Below, piece by piece: positions 7,492-13,594 of a stretch of 13,594 nt of DNA. Below the pieces are notes generated by a model that saw only the letters and a program-made list of their open reading frames with translations, was not told the origin of the DNA and did not search any database. Both the position numbers and the translations under genes were made by a program. Every line of letters starts with the position of its first letter. Within the stretch, counting starts at the first letter, position 1. This DNA comes from an uncultured Neisseriaceae bacterium (GTDB taxonomy: Bacteria; Pseudomonadota; Gammaproteobacteria; Burkholderiales; UBA11063), in the NCBI GenBank assembly GCA_903891375.1, contig CAITEL010000293.1:1-13594 (forward strand), written 5' to 3'.

Positions 7492-8064
7492 TTATTTGTT
7501 TAATTTTTTTAAATACTGTTTAGCCTGTTCTAAGTAGTAAAACATAGAAATAACCGTAAATATCACGGCTAAAAGCATAAAGATATTACCAATAAAATTG
7601 GTATGATAATTAAAGAGCAATAAAGAAATCGCCAAAAATTGTAATGCTGTTTTTAATTTTCCAATATACGCAACTGCCACACTTCTCACTTCACCCAATT
7701 GAGCCATCCACTCCCGTAGAGCAGAAATAGCTATCTCACGAACAATGATTATTATTGCAGCAAAAATAAAGGTTCTATCCAAATTTACTAACACCACCAA
7801 GGCTGCGGCAACTAATGCTTTATCCGCAACTGGATCTAAAAATGCACCAAAAGAACTCTCTTGATTTAATTTACGGGCTAAATAGCCATCTAAGTAATCA
7901 GTAAAAGCAGCAAAAACAAATATTATCGTCGCTATTAAATCTTTATTTGGCATGGTGATTATAAAATCTGGAATATAAAATACCGCCACAAAAAATGGCA
8001 CCAAGATAATTCGTATCCAAGTAAGCAATGTTGGCAATGTTATTTTATACATATTTATATACAT
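7492..8064 (-). CDS. pgsA: CDP-diacylglycerol--glycerol-3-phosphate 3-phosphatidyltransferase PgsA
   Basis: A 190-aa integral membrane enzyme carrying the complete CDP-alcohol phosphotransferase motif: D56, D59-G60, A63-R64, G73, D77 and D81, with the exact family spacing. It converts CDP-diacylglycerol and glycerol 3-phosphate to phosphatidylglycerol phosphate, the committed step to phosphatidylglycerol and cardiolipin, in the inner membrane. Hydrophobic segments are visible at about residues 14-32, 42-56, 84-93, 98-112, 139-152 and 156-174. The start could be ATG at 8064 or ATG at 8055; the second gives the more typical MYKITLPTLLTWIRI opening. The first ATG lies 3 bases after the uvrC stop, so uvrC and pgsA form one transcription unit, as in E. 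coli. Confidence 0.96.
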   Translation of the reverse strand: MYINMYKITLPTLLTWIRIILVPFFVAVFYIPDFIITMPNKDLIATIIFVFAAFTDYLDGYLARKLNQESSFGAFLDPVADKALVAAALVVLVNLDRTFIFAAIIIIVREIAISALREWMAQLGEVRSVAVAYIGKLKTALQFLAISLLLFNYHTNFIGNIFMLLAVIFTVISMFYYLEQAKQYLKKLNK

Positions 8065-8067
8065 ACT

Positions 8068-9849
8068 TTAGTGAAAAAACAAATAAATTTGATTAGCCAA
8101 CAAAGAACCAATCCCCACGACTTTTTGTAAATCCTCAACACTCGCATTAGAAATATTTTTTACACTGCCAAAATGAGCAAGTAAAATTTTTCTTTTTTTT
8201 GACCCTATATTGGGTATATCATCCACAAGTGACGCTGTCATTTTTTTTGCTTGTTTTTTGCGATGCCCAGTTATTGCAAATCTATGCGCTTCATCACGTA
8301 AACCCTGCATTAACTTAAACACAAGTGGCGCATCAAAATACGACACGACATTGCCATCTTCAAAAATCAACCTGTCTAATTTGGGGTCTCGCCCTGCACC
8401 CTTAAATATAGACACAACCTTAATTTTACCACATAACTCGTACTTCATTACGATGTTTTTTACAGTTTCAAACTGCGCCCTACCCCCATCTACTAGAAAA
8501 ATATCTGGCAACATCATAGTTGTGCTAGTAAAACGCCTATTTAATACTGTTTCAATCGCTAAAATATCATTACCGTTCACACTAGATGGTAAATTATATT
8601 TTCTGTACTTACTATTATCTATAATTCCATTTTCATACACAACCAACCCAGCAACAGCATCATCACCGTGATTATGGCTAACATCTAAACATTCGATTCT
8701 GTGGATTTTCTCCACACCACTTAACTTTGATAACTCTATTTCAGCCTCATTTAGATTACCTTTGCTGTTTTCAATAATATTAAGTAAATTAACTCTGCCC
8801 ATAGCAAATAATTTTTCAATATTGCCCGTGATTTTATTATCAATCTTAATACTTAACGCATTTTTAAAAAACGTAATAAACTCTTGACCTAACTGCGTAT
8901 CAACTATAATTTTATCTGTATTTCTCCCAATTATATAATAACTATCAAGAAATGACTCCAAAGAATTTAACCAATCCTCCGCAATTATATCTAGCATGTA
9001 ATGATTATCGCCAATATATATTCCATTCCTAACCATAATTGTATATATAAATAACTGACTAGATACAACTTGATGAATGATTAAATCGGCACATAATGGT
9101 GTCTCATGAGTACTAATGATTTGACTTGTCTGCGTTTGCTTCATCATGCTAATCTTATCACGTAAGCTTGCCGCCAACTCAAAATCCATACATTCAGCAG
9201 CTGCATACATATCCACAGTTAGCGTATTTATAATTTCAGAAAAATTACCGTTTAAGAAATTTATCGCCAATTTAATCTGGGATGCATATTCTATTTTATT
9301 CACATAATTAACACATGGCGCAGTACAACGTTTTATTTGGTATAAAATACATGGGCGTTGCCGAGATTGAAAAAAACCATCACTACACGTGCGTAATTTG
9401 AAAATTCTTTGAATCGTATCTAACGTTTCTTTAACTGATGTGGCATTAGGATATGGGCCAAAAAACATATTTTGTTGATTGGTTTTGCCCCTATAATAAT
9501 CTATTTTAGGAAAATCATGCTTAGAAATACGAATAAATGGATACGTTTTATCGTCACGGAATATTATATTGTACTTGGGTTTTAAACTTTTAATTAAGTT
9601 GTTTTCTAGTATCAACGCTGAGGTTTCGTTTTCAGTAATAGTAAACTCAATCTGGCTAATTTTACTCACCATAAGAGCGATTCTTGGCGAAGTATCATTT
9701 TGCTTACGAAAATATGACTTAACTCGCTTATTTAAATCTATAGCCTTACCCACATACAATAAATTTTCTGTAATATCATAAAATCTATATACCCCTGGTA
9801 AATGCGGTAGTAATTTTATAAAATCTTCTTCAGTGATTTTTATTTTCAT
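8068..9849 (-). CDS. uvrC: Excinuclease ABC subunit C (UvrC)
   Basis: A 593-aa UvrC with all domains in order: GIY-YIG nuclease (about 17-95; GVY at 19-21, YVG at 32-34) for the 3' incision, a four-cysteine cluster C155, C167, C175, C179 with the spacing of the iron-sulfur ligands of E. coli UvrC, a UVR helix pair (about 205-240) that contacts UvrB, an RNase H-like nuclease for the 5' incision (LDVSH with D389, VDGG with D454, DEAHRF at 519-524), and tandem helix-hairpin-helix motifs (about 545-592). It makes both cuts in nucleotide excision repair with UvrB. It starts at ATG 9849 with only a weak ribosome site. It is the first gene of the housekeeping block; its own promoter appears to overlap the end of the res remnant. 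Confidence 0.97.
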   Translation of the reverse strand: MKIKITEEDFIKLLPHLPGVYRFYDITENLLYVGKAIDLNKRVKSYFRKQNDTSPRIALMVSKISQIEFTITENETSALILENNLIKSLKPKYNIIFRDDKTYPFIRISKHDFPKIDYYRGKTNQQNMFFGPYPNATSVKETLDTIQRIFKLRTCSDGFFQSRQRPCILYQIKRCTAPCVNYVNKIEYASQIKLAINFLNGNFSEIINTLTVDMYAAAECMDFELAASLRDKISMMKQTQTSQIISTHETPLCADLIIHQVVSSQLFIYTIMVRNGIYIGDNHYMLDIIAEDWLNSLESFLDSYYIIGRNTDKIIVDTQLGQEFITFFKNALSIKIDNKITGNIEKLFAMGRVNLLNIIENSKGNLNEAEIELSKLSGVEKIHRIECLDVSHNHGDDAVAGLVVYENGIIDNSKYRKYNLPSSVNGNDILAIETVLNRRFTSTTMMLPDIFLVDGGRAQFETVKNIVMKYELCGKIKVVSIFKGAGRDPKLDRLIFEDGNVVSYFDAPLVFKLMQGLRDEAHRFAITGHRKKQAKKMTASLVDDIPNIGSKKRKILLAHFGSVKNISNASVEDLQKVVGIGSLLANQIYLFFH

Positions 9850-9866
9850 AATTTAATAGCTTACCA

Positions 9867-9894
9867 ATTTTATCCTATATTCATTCTAGTTCAA
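9867..9894 (-). promoter_or_regulatory. Predicted sigma-70 promoter of the uvrC-pgsA-rpoD block
   Basis: On the minus strand TTGAAC (9894-9889) and TAAAAT (9872-9867, five of six bases of the -10 consensus) are 16 bp apart, about 20 bp before the uvrC start codon. The -35 overlaps the stop codon of the res remnant (9891-9893). A promoter here would keep the essential block independent of the broken restriction genes. Confidence 0.5.
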
Positions 9895-10988
9895 GAATTA
9901 ATGATACCGACATCACTACCTACTTTATACTCTACACCTAAAGTATCAATAAAGTGCATTTCACCACAATAGGTCTTACCTTTTTCAAGTGGTCTTCCAT
10001 TAAAATTATAACTATCACCTTTTGTCTCAGCAATAAAATACACATTTTCTTTACCATCCTCGTGTAGTAATAATGCCCAATCTGGATTGTATTTACCTAA
10101 TGGGGTATTTATTTTAAACCAGCTTGGTAATTTTGTAATTAATTTTACTTTATCCTGACTTATAGCATTTTTTAAGAAATTAAATTCAACATCTGAATCA
10201 TAACGTAACACATCATATAAAAATTTTGTAGCAAGATTATCAGATGAAATACCTAACTCATTGGCATTAGCAATATTACTCTCAATATTATCATTATATC
10301 CATAATCTAAATTTTGTTGAATTAAGCTTTGTGCATAGCATTCTTCGATATGAACAATTGAATCACTAAGCCCTAAATCTGCTATTTTATGATATTTTAT
10401 ACCACTAACTAAAAGTTCAATTTTTTGATTATTTAAAATATCTACGACTTGTTCGATAAATGCCACATTATTAACGTTTATTAACTCGAGTTTTTCTTTT
10501 TTAATGCTTTGTAAAATTGCAATAATAGTTTTACGAGTTAAACTTGTTGCCAACTCTATTTTCTTTACCACATCAATATCTGCCGAATTATTTAACTCAA
10601 TATTATCCATATGCATTAAATCAGCACCTATACCATACGCATCAATATTTAATTTTGCACGTGTAATTGTGATTTTCTTTGAATTAATATCTAATTTCAC
10701 ATCAATATCTACAATGGAATTATTAATTAACTTATCCGTATCCAAATGTATTTGATAAATGGTTTTTTGATTAATCTTATTCCATAATTGCTTAAATTCT
10801 GGTGATATAAATACTTTTTGATTAACGTTAACTTCTATTTTATTCTTTTGATTTTTAATTGGTATATTTTTACATAAGTTATTCAATACATCTTCAACCT
10901 GTGAAGCAAATGGTTTTAATTTCTCAATATTTAATTCTAATAATCCCGATTTTAAGGCTCTTTGACCTCTTTCAGTAATTGTATTAGG
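9891..10988 (-). pseudogene. res: Type III restriction endonuclease (Res), C-terminal remnant
   Basis: The minus-strand frame is open from 10988 (just after a TAA at 10991-10989) to the stop at 9891, about 365 codons. It matches the C-terminal third of type III Res: a region with FKQLWNKINQKTIYQI, then the nuclease core KINTPLGKYNPDWALL followed by YFIAETKG, which gives the PD...ExK catalytic residues. Complete Res proteins have nearly 1000 residues, and the first 600 or so, with the ATPase/helicase motifs, are missing. There is no proper start; TTG at 10886 is the first weak possibility. Upstream, the frame runs straight into the shortened rhuM-like frame, as expected if one deletion joined the two genes. 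Without the helicase it cannot restrict DNA in the known way. A surviving nuclease-domain protein is conceivable but unlikely. Confidence 0.87.
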
Positions 10989-11426
10989 TTATTAGTTAAG
11001 GTTTTATTTAATAAAGTTAGTAAATTTTGGTATTCGTTATGCGTAGCGTTTAATACATTATTATTTAGTGCATATCCTTTTAGTAAATAACTTTTTAATA
11101 CGGAGTTTGCCCAGCGTCTAAAATTTGTAGCTTGTTTTGAGTTTACCCTATAGCCAACTGATAAAATCACATCCAAATTAAAATATTCCACTTGATAAAC
11201 TTTACCATCTGATGCAGTTGTTGCAAAATTTGCAACAACTGAGTCTCGCTCAAGTTCTTCATCAGTGAAAATATTCTTTAAATGTCGAGATATAACTGAC
11301 TTATCACGCTCAAATAGTCGTGATAGTTGAATTAACGATAACCATACTAGTATCGTTACCTATAGTTACATCAATAGTAACGTCTCCATTATTGGAATTA
11401 AATAAAACTAGTTCTTTTTGGTTCAT
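10952..11426 (-). pseudogene. RhuM-family (virulence RhuM-like) protein, frameshifted and C-terminally shortened
   Basis: ATG at 11426 opens MNQKELVLFNSNNGDVTIDV, the usual RhuM-family start. At about 11344-11350 the frame must change by one base: removing one A from ACTAGTATGG gives T-V-W, after which WLSLIQLSRLFERDKSVISRH, then DSVVANFATTASDGK and EYFNLDVILSVGYRVNSKQATNFRRWA follow without interruption. The second part ends at 10952 after about 130 codons, while family members have about 330-350 residues, so the C-terminal half is gone. Such genes are often found between mod and res in type III loci, exactly as here. They have an HTH-like N-terminal part; their role in these loci is not settled. 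The first frame by itself ends after about 38 codons. Confidence 0.82.
11215..11241. repeat. 27-bp perfect palindrome inside the rhuM-like remnant
   Basis: CAGTTGTTGCAAA (11215-11227), a single centre base at 11228, and TTTGCAACAACTG (11229-11241) form a perfect inverted repeat with 13-bp arms. It lies in the codons for the conserved peptide SVVANFATTA. In RNA it could open only into a hairpin with a stem shortened at the loop; in DNA it has the shape of a dimeric protein binding site. Confidence 0.6.
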
Positions 11427-11882
11427 ATGTTTTCCTTAGTTATGTTTTTCTGTAATACGCTATTATACAATACGTATTTGTATTGGGTTATCCTTGCTTT
11501 CTAATTGTTCTATAGTTGCTACGGTATTTAGTTTAATTTCATCGTTTTCAAAACAACTGTCTTTAATGATTACTAAAGTTAGTGCATATTTAAATAATTC
11601 TAAGGCAAATTTCTGGGTTACTGTATCATCCAATACCGCCAGTATAAAAGGTGCATTTTGGCTATTTAGTAACGCATAACATTTTGTCCCGCCAATATCT
11701 ATAATTGTTTGTGGATAGTCTAAATTATAGCCTTGTTTGAGAATTAACTCGTAGAATAAATCTAATGGAGTTCTATCATCAACGATTAAATTATCAGAGA
11801 ATAAATCACTCTTAGCAAAGGGTTTAAAGTTGGAAGTGTCTAATTTGAATACTTTAAAACCTATGTCTAGTTGGATTGTCGC

Positions 11883-11910
11883 TTGGATTCCTGCCTCCGC
11901 AGGAATGACA
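11883..11910. repeat. dRS3-like small palindromic repeat inside mod
   Basis: Arms ATTCCTGC (11887-11894) and GCAGGAAT (11899-11906) with the loop CTCC, framed by TTGG and GACA. It has the same layout as the repeat at 2720-2750 with compensating stem changes. Read on the minus strand it encodes VIPAEAGIQ, a peptide that often marks such repeats inside proteobacterial genes. It lies between the conserved catalytic part and the C-terminal domain of Mod and keeps the frame. Confidence 0.78.
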
Positions 11911-13017
11911 GGGGGTGCGTTGTTTATTGATAGTAAATCTGGTGTTGGCTGTTTTGCTGTGTATTCATTTAAAATTTTATCACCAGCTCGGCGAATACGC
12001 TCCTTACCAATTGAGCAAATGTTTTTATACCCAGCTTTGTATGCCTCGCTGTCTGGCTTGGTTGCCTCTGGTAGTTGTACGCAAATATACTTACGATTGC
12101 CATTATCATCTGCGTTTAATTGCATTACCGCATGTGCAGTAGTTGCGGAACCAGAGAAGAAGTCGAGGATTATGTCATTGTTGTTTGTTGCTACGTAAAG
12201 ATATTTATATAATAATGAAATTGATTTAGGAAATGAAAATAACTTACTATCAAAAATATGCTCTACCTCTGCAGTTCCCTTGCGACTCGTTATTGATTTA
12301 TCTAACATTAATGATCGAATTAATTTCGCTGAATGTCGCATTTTTTGCACAATTCTATAAACTCCATCTTCATTAAGATAACCAATAATTTCTTTATTCA
12401 AATTATCAGAAGCAAGTTTTCTGCCCCAGCGCCAAACAAATTGAATAGAATTTCTTTGAGATAGTGGTGGATAAATTATAAGCCAACCATCATGTTTTTC
12501 TAAGTCTATTATATAAAAACCATCACTATTTTTACTTTCAGGATCTAAATAAAATGGATAGAATAAATTGGGACGATTCATACTATGAAATGCTTCATTA
12601 CTATTGTATAGAGGGTGAATATTAAAACCACTTACCTCATCATTAAACTTAAATGAAACATTATCATTTGGTAATAAATTTGTTTGTGTCGCATCTTTAT
12701 TCTTTGCATAAAATAACGTATATTCATGTTGTACAGCCAAGTGTCCATAATCCATACCATTAGGCGTCGTATTAATTACAAACTCACCAATAAAGTTATC
12801 TTCACCGAAGATCTCATCGCAAACTTTACGTAAATTATGCACCTCGTTGTCATCTATGCTAATAAAGATTACCCCATCATCACGCAATAAATTACGGGCT
12901 AACTTTAGTCGTGGGTACATCATGTTTAACCAGTCAGTATGATAACGTCCATTTTTATCGGTGTTCGTTGCGATTTTATTACCCTCATCATCAACCTGCC
13001 CCGTAAGTTGTAGATAA

Positions 13018-13023
13018 TTTTTT
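13018..13023 (-). other. mod: Run of six A in mod, site of the frameshift
   Basis: On the coding strand GAAAAAATTATC is read Glu-Lys-Ile-Ile. With one more A it would be Glu-Lys-Asn-Tyr, which continues into the conserved Mod sequence. A Lys-tRNA slipping back by one base or an RNA polymerase adding one A would both give the full protein. Confidence 0.75.
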
Positions 13024-13489
13024 CGTTGTCACTATAATCATCTTTATAGACAAAGTCATTCCCTGTATTATATGGTGGGTCAATGTAAATACATCTTACT
13101 TGCCCATAATAACTTTTTTGTAGTAGTTTTAGCACTTCTAAATTATCGCCCTCAATATATATGTTTTGCGTAGTATCCCAATTTTTACTATCTTCTATAC
13201 ATGGGCGTAATGTTGCATTACTCGGTTTATTAGCTTCTGCTTGTGCTTGTTTTTTCCCACTCCAATTAAAACTATAGCGAGTTTTATTGTCTGACTCTAT
13301 ATCCACCTCACCACCTAATGCAATTTTAAGTTTTTCAATATCCAATATTGGGTTATCCCCCTCAGTAAATACCTCGGGTAGAATTTGTTTTAACTGTCTT
13401 ATTGTCTCTTTAGCTATATCCATGCTTTGAATATCTTCTGGTTGTAACTTGTGGTTGCTATTTGTCATACTTTATACTTTCTATATTAG

Positions 13490-13517
13490 CTTATACTCAT
13501 TCATATTCAAGTTCCAA
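13490..13517 (-). promoter_or_regulatory. Possible mod promoter formed by the left end of repeat copy B
   Basis: On the minus strand TTGGAA (13517-13512) and TATAAG (13495-13490, five of six -10 bases) lie 16 bp apart, with mod starting 22 bp further on. The -10 is built partly from the repeat terminus TATACT and partly from the neighbouring base. It is the only good promoter candidate before mod. Confidence 0.42.
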
Positions 13518-13594
13518 GTTTGTTGCCAAGCTCCTTGCCTACTACCTGTAGGTGGCGTCGCTTGGCGCCTCCTTGGATCTTGAATTTGTTCGAG
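13492..13594 (-). repeat. 106-bp palindromic repeat element, copy B (cut by the window end)
   Basis: This is the second copy of the element at 681-786, in the same orientation. It begins with TATACT (13492) and ends at GTTCGAG, so probably only the last few bases (expected TATA) are missing. Here the inner stems are better kept: GCCAAGC with GCTTGGC is perfect, and a central CCTAC...GTAGG hairpin is visible. The element lies 24 bp upstream of the mod start. Confidence 0.8.

Larger units (their letters stand above)
11463..13468 (-). pseudogene. mod: Type III DNA methyltransferase (Mod), frameshifted at a run of six A
   Basis: ATG at 13468 opens 150 in-frame residues with DPPYNTG at 130-136 (methyltransferase motif IV). 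At 13018-13023 the coding strand has A6 where seven A would keep the frame; reading on with one extra base gives NYLQLTGQVDDEGNK and TDWLNMMYPRLKLARNLL without further stops to 11463. Later come the target-recognition region and FFSGSATTAHAV (motif I), the order DPPY then FxGxxTT of beta-class adenine methyltransferases. The full product would be about 668 aa, normal for Mod. Unrepaired, translation ends about 30 codons after the shift. Slippage on the A run, or a sequencing error, could restore it. Near the C-terminal third a dRS3-like repeat adds VIPAEAGIQ in frame. The partner res is destroyed, so at best this is an orphan methylase. Confidence 0.88.

Noticed and set aside
11830..12198. Plus-strand frame of 122 codons containing IPASAGMT
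   Set aside because: It is antisense to mod; the peptide comes from reading the dRS3-like palindrome on the other strand.

Overview
The window is a low-GC (roughly one third G+C by eye) bacterial chromosome segment. The housekeeping genes point to a proteobacterium. RpoD has the long sigma-70 form, and its region 1.2 entry ([15 protein letters not shown]) is closest to what I know from betaproteobacteria such as Neisseriales. hprK sits directly before rapZ, an order familiar from betaproteobacteria, and uvrC-pgsA is a classical proteobacterial pair. Low GC, decayed genes and small palindromic repeats would suit a host-associated or genome-eroding lineage, but that is inference and I cannot name the organism.

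Layout from left to right. (1) 1-624, minus: the N-terminus of a nonribosomal peptide synthetase, a condensation domain with the intact HHxxxDG active site, running off the left edge. (2) 681-786: a palindromic repeat of about 106 bp. (3) 801-2159, minus: a 452-aa protein I do not recognise. (4) 2160-3004: a gene-free region with four successive stem-loops, a small dRS3-like palindrome and divergent promoters. (5) 3005-3445, plus: a DUF29 protein. (6) 3566-9849, minus: a tight block read in the order uvrC, pgsA, rpoD, rsfS, hprK, rapZ, covering nucleotide excision repair, phospholipid synthesis, the primary sigma factor, ribosome silencing, and HPr kinase with its RapZ neighbour. (7) 9891-13468, minus: a degraded type III restriction-modification locus in the order mod, rhuM-like, res. 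(8) 13492-13594: a second copy of the 106-bp repeat in the same orientation as the first, cut by the window end.

The type III locus is broken three times. mod is frameshifted at a run of six A, rhuM has a one-base frameshift and is shortened, and res keeps only its C-terminal nuclease part because the helicase part is gone. Restriction is almost certainly lost. Methylation would need slippage on the A run. A dRS3-like palindrome has also inserted in frame into mod, adding the peptide VIPAEAGIQ without breaking the reading frame.

Both copies of the 106-bp repeat lie just upstream of a minus-strand gene (the NRPS and mod), with a promoter-like -35/-10 pair formed at the end facing the gene. 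I see no CRISPR array, tRNA, rRNA or complete insertion sequence. I do not see a convincing new multi-gene system. The most unusual items are the mobile-promoter-like repeat, the stem-loop cluster, the unknown 452-aa gene beside the NRPS, the short HPr kinase and the acidic tail on RpoD.
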